Shown: positions 27,413 to 36,083, numbered from the stretch's first letter. The stretch is DNA of 64,000 bases from CAYFPX01 sp964501915 (GCA_964501915.1 CAZCVP010000003.1:1-64000), one strand, 5' to 3'. Numbers and translations: made by a program. Notes: generated by a model from the letters alone, not told the origin.

Positions 27413-30202
27413 ATGCCCAAGCTCACTCGCCGTGGTTTTCTCAAGGCGGGCCTGGGGGTCTCTGCCGTCGCGGCAGGGAGCGCCCGGGCCCAGGACGACA
27501 CCTCTCCGGCCCCCACGGCACCGGCAGAGGACGTCCGCGTCGACCTGTCCGTCAACGGGGAGGCCCACCGCCTGCTCGTCGACGCCGACACCACCGCCCT
27601 GGAGGTGGTCCGGGAGCACCTGGGGCTCACGGGCACCAAGCAGGCCTGCGGCCATGGAGCCTGTGGGGCCTGCGCCGTCCGCGTCGACGACACCCCGGTC
27701 TGTGCCTGCGTGCTGCCGGCGACGGCGCTGCACCGCACCGAGGTCACCACGATCGAAGGCCTCGGCACCACCGAAGCCCTGCACCCGGTCCAGGAGGCCT
27801 TCCTGTCCGAAGACGCCCTGCAGTGCGGCTTCTGCACGCCGGGCTTCGTGGTCGAGGCCACCGCCTTCTTCGATCGCTGGCGGGCCGAGCACGGGACCGC
27901 CGAGCCGACGACCGACCAGGTCGCCGACGCGCTCGCGGGCCACCTCTGCCGCTGCGGCGCCTATCCGGCCATCTACCGGGCCGTGCAGGGTGCCTGTGCC
28001 GGCCGCTTCGACGAGGGCCCGGCCGACCGGCCCCGCTACGACGGCCTGCCCAAGGTCACCGGCGCGGCGAAGTACACCTTCGACATCCAGCTCGAAGGGC
28101 AGCTCGATGGACGCATCTTCCGCTCCACCCACGGCCACGGGATCGTCCGGAAGCTCGACACCTCGGCGGCGGAGGCCCTCGACGGGGTGAAGGCCGTCGT
28201 CCCCCTGGCCGCGGTGGGCAACAAGGTCCGCTTCGCCGGACAGGAGCTCGTCGCCCTCGCCGCGGTGGACCACCGCACCCTCGACGCGGCCTGCGCGGCG
28301 ATCGTGCTCGAGCTGGAGCCGCTGCCTGTCCTGGTCGGCTACGAGGCGGCCCTGGCAGAAGGGGCTCCGCTGATCTACCCGGAGAAGAAGCCCAACAAGG
28401 TGGCCCCCAGCGCCGCCGAGGGACCTCCTCTGCCGGCCGGCTGGCGCGGCAACCTGCGCGGTCCCCTCACCAGCTCGCTCCTGTCCCGGCCCCGGAAGGC
28501 CCGCAAGGTGCCGGCCAGGCTGGCGGAGGAGGGGCTGGTGCTCGAGCACACCCTCGAGACCCAGGTCCAGATCCACACGGCACTGGAGACCCACGCCTGC
28601 GTGGCCCACTGGGAGTCCGCGGACCGCCTGACCGTCTACCTGTCCACCCAGAGCTGCACGGACTCGGCCAACGACATCGCCGAGCTCTTCGGGCTGCCCC
28701 AGGAGAACGTGACGCTGCGTGCGGACTACGTCGGAGGTGGCTTCGGCGCCAAGGCCCTGGTCCAGCCCCACACCCGGGCCTGCATCGAGCTGGCCCGGTC
28801 CGCCGGGGCCCCGGTCCGCCTGGTGCTCTCCCGGGAGGAGGAGCTGGTGGTCGGCGGGCACCGTCCGGCGGAGCGCATGGACGGGCTGCTGGCCGTCGAC
28901 GCCGACGGCCAGCCGGCCGCGATGAACCTCACCGCCCTGGCCGACTCCGGCGTGGCGGTCTCCAACAACATCGGCTTGCTGTGGCGCATCGCCTACCACC
29001 AGGTGCCGATGCACATCGAGGACTTCGACGTCGTCACCAACGGGCCACCGGGCAAGCCCTTCCGGGGCCCCGGCGGGCCCCAGGCCCACTGGTCCCTGGA
29101 GACCCTGATCGACGAGGCGGCCCTGGAGCTGGGAGAGGACCCGCTGGCGCTGCGCAAGCGCTGGGATCCCAACCCCCACCGCCAGCGGCTCTACGGCTGG
29201 GCCGAAGCGCTGCCGACCTGGTCCGGGCGCGGCCAGGTGGCCGCCGACACCGGTCGCTACCGGCGCGGCGTCGGCCTCGCGGGCGCGGTGTGGTTCTACC
29301 TGGTCCAGCCCAGCACCGAGTGCCAGCTCACCGTGGGTCCCGACGGCATCGTGGTCTCCACGGCCTGCCAGGACATGGGCAACGGCTCGCGCAGCGTGCC
29401 CGCCTGGACCGCGGCCGAGGCCTTCGGCGTCACGCCCCAGGAGATCACGGTCCGCTTCGGCAACAGCCAGTACGTGACGGGCCCCCTCTCGGGCGGCTCG
29501 CGCACCACCGCGTCGCTGGCGCCGCCCGTCTGGGAGGCCTGCCAGCTCGCCATCGCCGACCTGGTGGACTTCGCGGAGGCCCACTTCGGTCTCCAGGACG
29601 CCGCAGCGGGAGCCGGGGGGGTCCAGCACGCGGGCGGCCTGCTGGCCTGGGAGGAGGTGCTCCGCTCGGCACCGCGTCGGACCTACACGACGAAGCGGCA
29701 GCGGGACGAAGGGGGCTTCTTCATCCCCTTCGAGGTCGGCGGCTTCACCGTCGGCATGAGCATTCCCGGCGGCGTGCAGGTCACCGAGCTCACCGTCGAC
29801 ACCCGGCTCGGCCGGGTGGTGGTGGACAGGGTCCACCTCGGGCTGGCGGTGGGCCGCATCCGGGTCCCGCCCCTGGCCCGCAGCCAGGTCGAGGGCGCCG
29901 TCATCCAGTCGACCAGCTACGCCCTCTACGAGGAGCGCCGGCTCGACCCCCTGACCGGCGTGAACCTCACCCACAACCTCGAGGACTACCGGCTGCTGGG
30001 CATCGGGGACACCCCGTCCATCGACGTGCACTTCGACGAGACGCCCTGGGAGCACGTGCCGAGCAAGGGCGTCGGCCTCTCCGAGCTGGCCACCATCCCC
30101 GGCCTGGCCTCGATCGCCAACGCCGTCCACCACGCCACCGGCTGGCGGCCCGAGACGATGCCGCTGTCCATGGACCGCGTCCTGGCGGGGGTGACGACAT
30201 GA
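27413..30202 (+). CDS. Tat-exported molybdenum hydroxylase, [2Fe-2S] and Mo domains fused (PaoA-PaoC-like)
   Basis: 929 residues. A Tat signal (LTRRGFLKAGLG) leads to a two-cluster ferredoxin unit: Cys motif ACGHGACGACAVRV...CAC and CGFC...CRC at about 80-190. The molybdopterin domain follows with GGFGAK and FRGPGGPQAHW. This is the xanthine-dehydrogenase/aldehyde-oxidoreductase family. Periplasmic location and the following FAD subunit match the E. coli PaoABC arrangement, with PaoA and PaoC fused. The usual active-site Glu in G-x-G-E is Leu889 here (KGVGLSEL), with a Glu at 891. It overlaps the FAD subunit gene by 4 bp (ATGA). Confidence 0.9.
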   Translation: MPKLTRRGFLKAGLGVSAVAAGSARAQDDTSPAPTAPAEDVRVDLSVNGEAHRLLVDADTTALEVVREHLGLTGTKQACGHGACGACAVRVDDTPVCACVLPATALHRTEVTTIEGLGTTEALHPVQEAFLSEDALQCGFCTPGFVVEATAFFDRWRAEHGTAEPTTDQVADALAGHLCRCGAYPAIYRAVQGACAGRFDEGPADRPRYDGLPKVTGAAKYTFDIQLEGQLDGRIFRSTHGHGIVRKLDTSAAEALDGVKAVVPLAAVGNKVRFAGQELVALAAVDHRTLDAACAAIVLELEPLPVLVGYEAALAEGAPLIYPEKKPNKVAPSAAEGPPLPAGWRGNLRGPLTSSLLSRPRKARKVPARLAEEGLVLEHTLETQVQIHTALETHACVAHWESADRLTVYLSTQSCTDSANDIAELFGLPQENVTLRADYVGGGFGAKALVQPHTRACIELARSAGAPVRLVLSREEELVVGGHRPAERMDGLLAVDADGQPAAMNLTALADSGVAVSNNIGLLWRIAYHQVPMHIEDFDVVTNGPPGKPFRGPGGPQAHWSLETLIDEAALELGEDPLALRKRWDPNPHRQRLYGWAEALPTWSGRGQVAADTGRYRRGVGLAGAVWFYLVQPSTECQLTVGPDGIVVSTACQDMGNGSRSVPAWTAAEAFGVTPQEITVRFGNSQYVTGPLSGGSRTTASLAPPVWEACQLAIADLVDFAEAHFGLQDAAAGAGGVQHAGGLLAWEEVLRSAPRRTYTTKRQRDEGGFFIPFEVGGFTVGMSIPGGVQVTELTVDTRLGRVVVDRVHLGLAVGRIRVPPLARSQVEGAVIQSTSYALYEERRLDPLTGVNLTHNLEDYRLLGIGDTPSIDVHFDETPWEHVPSKGVGLSELATIPGLASIANAVHHATGWRPETMPLSMDRVLAGVTT

Positions 30203-31134
30203 TCACCTTCCCCCGCACCATCGCCGAAGCCGCCGCCGCCACCGGGGAGCTCCGGGCCGGCGGCACCGACCTCACCCACCGCCGCCAGCGCGGGCTCGCG
30301 AGCGGCGACCTCGTGGACCTCCGCGAGTGCGCCGGCCTGAGCCTGCTGGGCTGGAAGGCCGAGGGCTTCTACACCGGAGCCCGGGTGACCGTGGCCCGGC
30401 TGGCCGCCGACGTGGACTGTCAGCGGGGCCTGCCCGGACTGGCCGCGGCGGCCGGCGGGCTGGCCACGCCGCAGCTTCGCGCCGTCGGCACCGTGGGGGG
30501 CAACCTGCTCCAGCAGGTGCGCTGCCCCTACTACCGGGCCCCGGAGCTGGTCTGCGCCCGCAAGGGGGGAGCGATGTGCCTGGCCCGCATGGGCGTGCAC
30601 ACCAACCACGTCATCTTCGAGCGCAGCCTGTGCGCGGCGCCCAGCGTGAGCACCCTGGCGGTGGCCCTCTCGGCCTACGACGCCCTGGTCCTCGTCGAGG
30701 GCCGGGAGCCGCTGACCCTGGACGAGCTCTACGCCAACAGCGCCGACCACACCCGCATCTCCGTGCTGGAGCCCGGCGAGGTGCTGGTGGGTGTGGTCGT
30801 GCCGCGTCCGCCGGCCGGGGAGCGGGCCGCGACCTTCCGCAGCACCCACCGCTCGCGGGCCGAGTGGCCCGTGGTGGAGTGCACGGCCCGGATCGTCAGC
30901 GACGGCGTGGTGCGCTCGGCAGCGGTCGCCGTCGGCGCCGTGGCCCGGGTGCCCCTGAGGCTGCCCGCCGTCGAGCAGGCCCTGGTCGGCCAGGAGCCGA
31001 CCGACGAGCGGCTCGCGGCGGCGGCGGCGCTCGCCACCGAAGGGGCGACACCCCTGCCGCAGACCGGCTGGAAGGTCCGGGTGCTGGCCGAGACCGTGCG
31101 CACCACCCTGGAACTGGCCCTGGGGAGGGCGTGA
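30199..31134 (+). CDS. FAD-binding subunit of the molybdenum hydroxylase (PaoB-like)
   Basis: 311 residues, CutM/XdhB/PaoB family. FAD contacts are LRAGGTDLTHR (near 18) and GTVGGNLLQQVRC (near 99). The four cysteines of RCPYYR...LVCARKGGAMCLA correspond to the extra [4Fe-4S] site of PaoB-type subunits. It passes electrons from the molybdenum subunit to an acceptor. It starts within the stop of the upstream gene (ATGA) and shares one base with the next start, so the three genes are translationally coupled. It lacks its own Tat signal and is presumably co-exported. Confidence 0.88.
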   Translation: MITFPRTIAEAAAATGELRAGGTDLTHRRQRGLASGDLVDLRECAGLSLLGWKAEGFYTGARVTVARLAADVDCQRGLPGLAAAAGGLATPQLRAVGTVGGNLLQQVRCPYYRAPELVCARKGGAMCLARMGVHTNHVIFERSLCAAPSVSTLAVALSAYDALVLVEGREPLTLDELYANSADHTRISVLEPGEVLVGVVVPRPPAGERAATFRSTHRSRAEWPVVECTARIVSDGVVRSAAVAVGAVARVPLRLPAVEQALVGQEPTDERLAAAAALATEGATPLPQTGWKVRVLAETVRTTLELALGRA

Positions 31135-31355
31135 TGGAGCTCTGTCGCTGGATGCGCTGGAAGACCTTCTACGGGCAGCTCTGGCAGACCCGGGCCGAGC
31201 TGGCGGCGATCTTCGCCACCAACGACGTGCCGTACCAGTGCCTGAAGACCTGCCAGGCCTGGGGGCCCGACGACGAGGTGGCCTCGCCGGAGTGCTGTGG
31301 TTCGCACAGGGTGTGCTTCGAGCCTTCGGCGAAGCTTCCGCGGGCGCAGTCGTAG
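31134..31355 (+). CDS. Small cysteine-rich protein coupled to the molybdenum hydroxylase
   Basis: 73 residues with six cysteines (4, 36, 40, 54, 55, 62): MELCRWMRWKTFYGQL, QCLKTCQAW, PECCGSHRVC. Start overlaps the FAD-subunit stop by one base (TGATG). The Cys-x3-Cys and Cys-Cys-x6-Cys layout suggests a metal or iron-sulfur site; it could be an electron acceptor or a maturation factor in place of PaoD. No family recognised, and coding potential rests mainly on the overlap. Confidence 0.6.
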   Translation: MELCRWMRWKTFYGQLWQTRAELAAIFATNDVPYQCLKTCQAWGPDDEVASPECCGSHRVCFEPSAKLPRAQS

Positions 31356-31446
31356 CGGTCCGAGGTGACGAACGTCCGCAAGTAGGACGATCGTCACCCA
31401 CCTGGCCAGCAGCGGCGGTGAGGCGGGGTTCGTGAGACGTGCTCGT

Positions 31447-31460
31447 CCACGTGCACGTGG
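31447..31460. promoter_or_regulatory. 14-bp perfect palindrome
   Basis: CCACGTGCACGTGG is self-complementary and lies between flanking GACGTG motifs near 31435, 31462 and 31487. It looks like an operator cluster; the bound factor is unknown. Confidence 0.4.
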
Positions 31461-31724
31461 GACGTGAACCGCCCCTTCGATATGCGACGTGCGGGCGCAG
31501 CCCGTAGGTGTCGGAGGCAACCGAGAGAACCGCTCGGGACACCGCCAAGCCCATGCCCCACCTACTCGACGCCGGGCCGACTCGATGGCTGGGGCCGGAG
31601 GAGCAAGAGTTCCACTTGCATCTGCATCAACCTGCCGGGGGCGCGATCCCCCGAAGACGCCTTCGCCGCGATCGGTGCGGAGATCAGCCCCCACCACGTG
31701 CCGCAGGCCGCCCCGTGGTGGGCA

Positions 31725-31742
31725 GCCACCCGCGGGGGTGGC
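31725..31742. terminator. Strong hairpin downstream of the toxin-antitoxin pair
   Basis: GCCACCC-GCGG-GGGTGGC is a perfect 7-bp stem with a 4-nt loop, about 160 bp after the antitoxin stop. No T-run on either side, so it is only a possible terminator. Confidence 0.35.
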
Positions 31743-31903
31743 CACAACAGGCATTCCCCGCTGCCCCCGTCCGAGGGGCAGCTACGGTCTGCTCGGTGCC
31801 TGGCGGCTGCGGCAGGCCAGAGTCGCAGCGACCATCCACTCGGCCTCGCCGGTGTCGGGACGACCAGGCGAACGACCTCCGACTGCTGACGTCCGAATAC
31901 CGA

Positions 31904-32131
31904 CTACCGCCGAGCGGCCAGGAGCTCGCTCAGTGCCTCCTCAGCCTCTTCCTTCGGGAAACGGCTCCGCAGCATCTCGAAGCGGGAGCGCTGGTCCGCC
32001 ACGGAGTCAACTGCCGCAGCTCGTGTCAGTGCGTACACCACGTACTGATTCATCGACACACCTTCAGCCTCTGCCCGACGGCGGAGCTCATCGTGCAGGG
32101 ACTCAGGCAGTCTCAAGGTCACGCGGGCCAT
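31904..32131 (-). CDS. Ribbon-helix-helix antitoxin
   Basis: 75 residues. The N-terminus MARVTLRLPESLHDELRRRAEAEGVSMNQYVVYALTRA is a classic Arc/HicB-C-terminal-type RHH (strand then two helices). The acidic C-terminus (SRFPKEEAEEALSELL) is the likely toxin-binding tail. It overlaps the end of the PIN toxin gene by 13 bp. It probably binds the inverted repeat at the toxin promoter and neutralises the PIN ribonuclease. Confidence 0.85.
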   Translation of the reverse strand: MARVTLRLPESLHDELRRRAEAEGVSMNQYVVYALTRAAAVDSVADQRSRFEMLRSRFPKEEAEEALSELLAARR

Positions 32132-32547
32132 CCGGGCACCTCCTGATCAAGATCTTCAAGAAACTCATCCGGGGTCCGCACAACGATCCCCAGGCTCGCG
32201 CCAGCGGCCTTCAGGTCCTTCAGATTCCGAGTCACCACCACGGCCCCTGAGTTGTACGCCGCTTCCAGCACGAAGTCGTCGTCCGGGTCCGGGGACGCTG
32301 GCCTCACCCGGTAGTGGATCGGCACGAACTGCGCTCGGTCCAGCAGTGCTTGAAGGGCCTTCAGGGCCGCCGGGCCCTTCTTTGCTCCCAACTTGTTGGT
32401 CAGCACCTCCTCGTACTCGAGGGCCAGCGCTGTGGACACGCAGGGCACAAATCGCCGCTCGACCCAGGCGTCCATGACCTGGCTCGCTGCTGACAGCGAT
32501 GTGAGACCCTCGAAGACCACGTTGGTGTCAACCACGGCGCGAATCAT
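32119..32547 (-). CDS. PIN-domain ribonuclease toxin
   Basis: 142 residues from the ATG at 32547 (MIRAVVDTNVVFEGL, catalytic Asp7). The second acidic site is ALEYEEVL and the third PDDDFVLEAAYNSGAVVVTRN. This is a VapC-like Mg2+-dependent RNase fold of the type also annotated as putative toxin COG2402. The toxin gene comes first and the RHH antitoxin second, the reverse of the common order. TATAAT ends exactly 6 nt before the ATG, so the toxin message is probably leaderless. Confidence 0.85.
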   Translation of the reverse strand: MIRAVVDTNVVFEGLTSLSAASQVMDAWVERRFVPCVSTALALEYEEVLTNKLGAKKGPAALKALQALLDRAQFVPIHYRVRPASPDPDDDFVLEAAYNSGAVVVTRNLKDLKAAGASLGIVVRTPDEFLEDLDQEVPGWPA

Positions 32548-32553
32548 GACGTC

Positions 32554-32574
32554 ATTATAGCACCGCATACGGTG
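32554..32574 (-). promoter_or_regulatory. Promoter and operator of the toxin-antitoxin operon
   Basis: On the minus strand a perfect TATAAT (32554-32559) is immediately preceded by the inverted repeat CACCG-N4-CGGTG (32561-32574), placed between the -10 and -35 regions where a bound RHH antitoxin would block RNA polymerase. No good -35 is visible. Confidence 0.65.
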
Positions 32575-32632
32575 TCACTCATCCAGTACATTGGACGGGT
32601 CACCAGCCCAGTCGGGCCACAACCAGGTCACA

Positions 32633-33262
32633 TCACCCGCACCGCTTCTTCACCTCCGAGCCCGTCCACTCCACGCTGCTGACGACCAGGCACCAGGAGT
32701 CGGCCATCGCCTCGTCCCGGACGGCGATGAAGCGTTCCGCCCTCGACTCATCCTTGGTGACCAGCGCACCATCCAGGGTTGGCATGCGACCGCCTTTCCC
32801 GACCCACGCCGCCGCCTGCCGGCAGTCTCCAGACCTGCTGGTCACCAGGATGTCTCCGCGGATCCGGAGGACATCGTCGAAGTTCAGTTCCTCGGGGAGC
32901 CATGCGTAGAAGCGCGGGTCGCCGAAGCCGCGATCCCCCGCGATGATCACCCGGACGCCGGCCGGCACGGCATCGCCAAACCGGAGGAGCAACTCGTCCT
33001 CGATGTCATTCCACTTGTCGACGAGCCCCTTGACGGCCGCCAGACCGCGCCCGATGGCGTGGATGCTGAGCGCCGCGCTCTGGAGAGTCCCAGTCGTGGC
33101 GTTGGCGAGCGAAGCCACCCTGGCGGCGTGCATGTCCTGGCCGAAGAGCTCATCTACGAAGGCATGAGCCGGCTTGGGGGCCACCACCGGCTTCTCTCGC
33201 CGCCTTCGGCTTCGCTGCTGCCGCCTGCTCGTGCTCTTCTTCCGCTTCTTGCTGCTCGCCAT
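32633..33262 (-). pseudogene. Truncated IS4-type DDE transposase
   Basis: 209 residues from the ATG at 33262 (good GGGAGGT). After a basic N-terminus the protein reads SLANATTGTLQSAALSIHAIG, GVRVIIAGDRGFGDPRFYAWL and DDVLRIRGDILVTS. These match IS4-family transposases around the second catalytic Asp (ADRGFGD...F.YVIR.RG). It ends at SVEWTGSEVKKRCG, where intact copies continue into the ExVxLYGRRFxIEExFRD region carrying the catalytic Glu. The C-terminal catalytic part is missing, so it is inactive. No inverted repeats identified. Confidence 0.7.
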
Positions 33263-33413
33263 CGACCACCTCCCGGGACAGGTCGATGGGTTCCCATTGA
33301 CCGCTACCAGATCCACAAGGACGGTCGTCCGAGGCGCTCAGAAGACGAGGGGATCACTCAGGACGAGCACCCGCCGGGGGACTGGGGGAGCTCGACGACG
33401 CCGGGACGCGAGG

Positions 33414-33430
33414 AACCCCGGTCCGGGGTT
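33414..33430 (-). terminator. Hairpin downstream of the Sel1-like lipoprotein
   Basis: AACCCCGG and CCGGGGTT are perfect complements around one base (practically a 6-bp stem with 5-nt loop), 12 bp beyond the stop of the minus-strand gene. A TT follows but no long T-run. Confidence 0.45.
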
Positions 33431-33442
33431 CACCGCACGCTG

Positions 33443-34000
33443 CTAGGACGGCCAACACCTCCGGTGGTGGTCGACGATCTGGCGCGCCGACTCGAGCCAC
33501 TCCGTGGGCAGGTCGGGCAGCGGCGTGTCCTCGCCGAACACCCGGTCCGCGAACGGCCCCTCGGCGCTCAGCAGCCCGGCCGTGATCTCCTCGGGGAAGA
33601 AGGTCCGGGCCTCGGGATGGCCGAGGCGGGCCGCCGTGGCGATCGAGGCGATGGCCACCAGGTAGACCTGTCGCTCGGCGGTGTTCTCGGGGTCCGGCCC
33701 GGCGTCCAGGTAGAGGTTGGAAAAGCGCTCCCGGCCCCAGAGGTAGAGCGCCGGTGCATGGCCCGCGTCGGCGGCCTCGCGGACGGCCTGGAGCCCCCAC
33801 AGGTAGTCCCAGCCCACCGGGTGCTCGCCGACCATCGACGCCGCGATGAGCGCCTCCCCCTCCGCCAGCCGAGCGACGGGGTCCGGCGCGCCCCGCGGGC
33901 AGTCCGGCGGCAGCGCGGGGCCCACCACAGGAGGAGCCTCGGCCCGGGCCGCACAGGCGACCAGCAGACCGAGGGCGGGACCCGCCAGCAGACGTGACAT
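33443..34000 (-). CDS. Sel1-like repeat lipoprotein
   Basis: 185 residues. The signal peptide ends in LLVACAA (lipobox Cys16). Two helix-pair units resemble Sel1/TPR repeats: AVREAADAGHAPALYLWGRERFSN and AIASIATAARLGHPEARTFF. It is probably an outer- or inner-membrane-anchored adaptor. TAGGAT-N6-ATG predicts a leaderless mRNA. Confidence 0.65.
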   Translation of the reverse strand: MSRLLAGPALGLLVACAARAEAPPVVGPALPPDCPRGAPDPVARLAEGEALIAASMVGEHPVGWDYLWGLQAVREAADAGHAPALYLWGRERFSNLYLDAGPDPENTAERQVYLVAIASIATAARLGHPEARTFFPEEITAGLLSAEGPFADRVFGEDTPLPDLPTEWLESARQIVDHHRRCWPS

Positions 34001-34006
34001 CGCGGC

Positions 34007-34012
34007 ATCCTA
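34007..34012 (-). promoter_or_regulatory. -10 box of a probable leaderless mRNA (Sel1-like lipoprotein)
   Basis: TAGGAT (minus strand) lies 6 nt before the ATG at 34000. Confidence 0.5.
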
Positions 34013-34049
34013 CCGCCACTTGCGCACCCCGACCGACACGGCCCGTCTC

Positions 34050-34268
34050 TCACCCCACGCGATCGAAGGCCACGAGCCGCCGCCGGTCATCGGTCACGAG
34101 CCGAAAGGTGCCGAACACCCCGCTCGGCGTCACGTGCCGGCGCAACGCAGCAGCAGGGAAGGTGACGGTGCGGCCATCCACGCTCTCCGCGTGGACCTGT
34201 TGCGCCTCCCCCCGGTAGTACCTGAGCACCTCGTCCCGGGTCAGCCGGAGTCGCAGGGTGAGGGTCAT
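34050..34268 (-). CDS. DUF2835 family protein
   Basis: 72 residues matching DUF2835 in size and motifs: YYRGEAQQVHAESVDGRTVTFPAAALRRHVTPSGVFGTFRLVTDD (YYxG, DGRxVxFPAxxLRxFVTxxGIxGxF). Function of the family is unknown. Start is ATG; the gene stands alone between two divergent or independent genes. Confidence 0.75.
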   Translation of the reverse strand: MTLTLRLRLTRDEVLRYYRGEAQQVHAESVDGRTVTFPAAALRRHVTPSGVFGTFRLVTDDRRRLVAFDRVG

Positions 34269-34399
34269 GCCCCTCTGTCGGCCGGCCGGATCCGGTCCTT
34301 GAGGATCTCCACGCCGGCCCTGTGAGACCGAAACAGACGTTGGAGCGGCCCCGGAGGCCCGATCGGAATAGGAGCCGGTGTTCCGACACGGAGGTCCAC

Positions 34400-36073
34400 A
34401 TGGCCGGCATCAGCAACGACCAGCTCCTGCTTCAGCGCTTCTACAACCACGCCAAGACCCGCCCCGGTGCGGTCTACATGCACCAGCCCCACGACGGCGG
34501 CCAGGTCACCACCTACTCCTGGGGCCAGGTGCTCGACCACGCCAGCCGCATGGCGAACCACCTCAAGGGCCTGGAGCTGGAGCCCCAGTCCCACGTCGCG
34601 ATCATCTCCAAGAACTGTGCCCAGTTCATCATCGCCGACCTCGCCATCTGGATGGCCGGCCACGTCTCGGTCGCCCTCTACCCGACCCTGAACGAGGAGA
34701 CGGTGGCCTACATCCTCGACCACAGCGACGCGAAGCTGGTCTTCGTCGGCAAGCTCGACACCTGGGACGAGGTCAAGAAGGGCGTGCCCGCCGACCTGCC
34801 CGCCATCGCCTTCCCCCAGGCCCCGCCCACCGACTACACCAAGTGGGACGACATCATCGCCAGCACCGAGCCCATCGAGGGCCAGCCGGTGCGCGACGCC
34901 GACGACCAGGCCCTGATCATCTACACCTCCGGCAGCACCGGTCAGCCCAAGGGCGTCATCCACAGCTTCCGCACGATCACCACCCCCACGGTCGGCCTGG
35001 CGGAGATGCTGAACGTCAACCCGACGGACCGCACCCTGTCGTACCTGCCCCTGGCCCACGGCATGGACCGCTGGCTGTCCGAGTGCCTCTCGCTCTACGC
35101 CGGCGGCCAGATCTTCTTCGCCGAGAGCCTCAAGACCTTCGTGAAGGACCTCGCCCGGGCCCGCCCGACGCTGTTCGCCTCCGTGCCGCGGCTCTGGCTC
35201 AAGTTCCAGCTCGGCGTCTTCGCCAAGATGCCCAAGAAGAAGCTCGACACCTTCCTCAAGATCCCGATCCTCTCCGGCATCGTGAAGAAGAAGATCCTCG
35301 GCAACCTCGGGCTGGACTGCGTGCGCTTCGCCGGCAGCGGCTCGGCGCCGATCCCCGCCGAGCTGCTCGCCTGGTACCGCAACCTCGGCCTCGAGCTGCT
35401 CGAGGGCTACGGCATGAGCGAGAACTTCAACTACAGCCACATCACGATGCCCGGCAAGGGCCGCCCCGGCTACATCGGCCATCCCTACGCCGACGTCGAC
35501 TGCCGGCTGTCCGAGTCCGGCGAGATCGAGGTCAAGAGCCCCGGCACGATGGTCGGCTACTACAAGGCCGACGACAAGACCGCCAAGGTGATGACCCCCG
35601 ACGGCTACCTCAAGACCGGTGACCGCGGCGAGATCGACGACACCGGCCGCCTCCGCATCACCGGCCGGGTGAAGGAGCTCTTCAAGACCTCCAAGGGCAA
35701 GTACGTCGCCCCGGCCCCGATCGAGAACCTGATCAACATCGACACCAACGTCGAGCTCTCCCTGGTGGCCGGCAACGGCCAGCCCGCCACCCACGCGGTC
35801 GTGCAGCTCGCCGAGGACCTGCTGCCGAAGCTCAAGGACGCGGCGGTCAAGGACCAGGTCACCAAGGCGCTGGAGGGCCTGCTCGATGACGTCAACGACA
35901 AGATCGAGGCCTTCGAGAAGCTCGGCTTCATCGTGGTCGCCAAGCAGCCCTGGACCATCGAAGCCGGCCAGCTCACCCCCACCATGAAGATCCGCCGCGG
36001 CGCCATCGAGAGCCTCTACGCGGACAACATGGAGGAGTGGTACGGCAAGGGCCAGAAGGTGATCTGGGAGTAG
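34400..36073 (+). CDS. AMP-dependent long-chain acyl-CoA synthetase
   Basis: 557 residues of the ANL superfamily. The P-loop reads IIYTSGSTGQPKGV, A5 reads LLEGYGMSENF, the adenylate-binding A7 segment reads GYLKTGDRGEIDDTGRLRITGRVKELFKTSKGKYVAPAPIE, and the C-terminal Lys sits in LTPTMKIRRGAI. It activates fatty acids to acyl-CoA. GGAGG lies 6 nt before the ATG at 34400. An in-frame start further upstream would add a non-coding-looking arginine-rich stretch. Convergent with the following helical protein, 10 bp between stops. Confidence 0.93.
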   Translation: MAGISNDQLLLQRFYNHAKTRPGAVYMHQPHDGGQVTTYSWGQVLDHASRMANHLKGLELEPQSHVAIISKNCAQFIIADLAIWMAGHVSVALYPTLNEETVAYILDHSDAKLVFVGKLDTWDEVKKGVPADLPAIAFPQAPPTDYTKWDDIIASTEPIEGQPVRDADDQALIIYTSGSTGQPKGVIHSFRTITTPTVGLAEMLNVNPTDRTLSYLPLAHGMDRWLSECLSLYAGGQIFFAESLKTFVKDLARARPTLFASVPRLWLKFQLGVFAKMPKKKLDTFLKIPILSGIVKKKILGNLGLDCVRFAGSGSAPIPAELLAWYRNLGLELLEGYGMSENFNYSHITMPGKGRPGYIGHPYADVDCRLSESGEIEVKSPGTMVGYYKADDKTAKVMTPDGYLKTGDRGEIDDTGRLRITGRVKELFKTSKGKYVAPAPIENLINIDTNVELSLVAGNGQPATHAVVQLAEDLLPKLKDAAVKDQVTKALEGLLDDVNDKIEAFEKLGFIVVAKQPWTIEAGQLTPTMKIRRGAIESLYADNMEEWYGKGQKVIWE

Positions 36074-36083
36074 GGTCCGCCGC

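Larger units (their letters stand above)
31356..31903. other. 548-bp region without recognised genes
   Basis: Lower GC than its surroundings and no open frame with coding character on either strand. It contains a 14-bp perfect palindrome (31447-31460) amid several GACGTG copies, and a strong hairpin (31725-31742). It separates the molybdenum hydroxylase operon from the toxin-antitoxin pair and may be residue of insertion events. Confidence 0.5.

Noticed and set aside
27823..31134. 1,103-codon plus-strand frame overlapping the molybdenum hydroxylase
   Set aside because: Only its 3' part, from 30199, is a real protein (FAD subunit). The upstream Arg/Pro/Gly-rich part is out of frame with the real hydroxylase.
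31464..32250. Open plus-strand frames opposite the toxin-antitoxin genes
   Set aside because: Amino-acid composition is non-coding in character and the minus strand carries recognisable PIN and RHH proteins.
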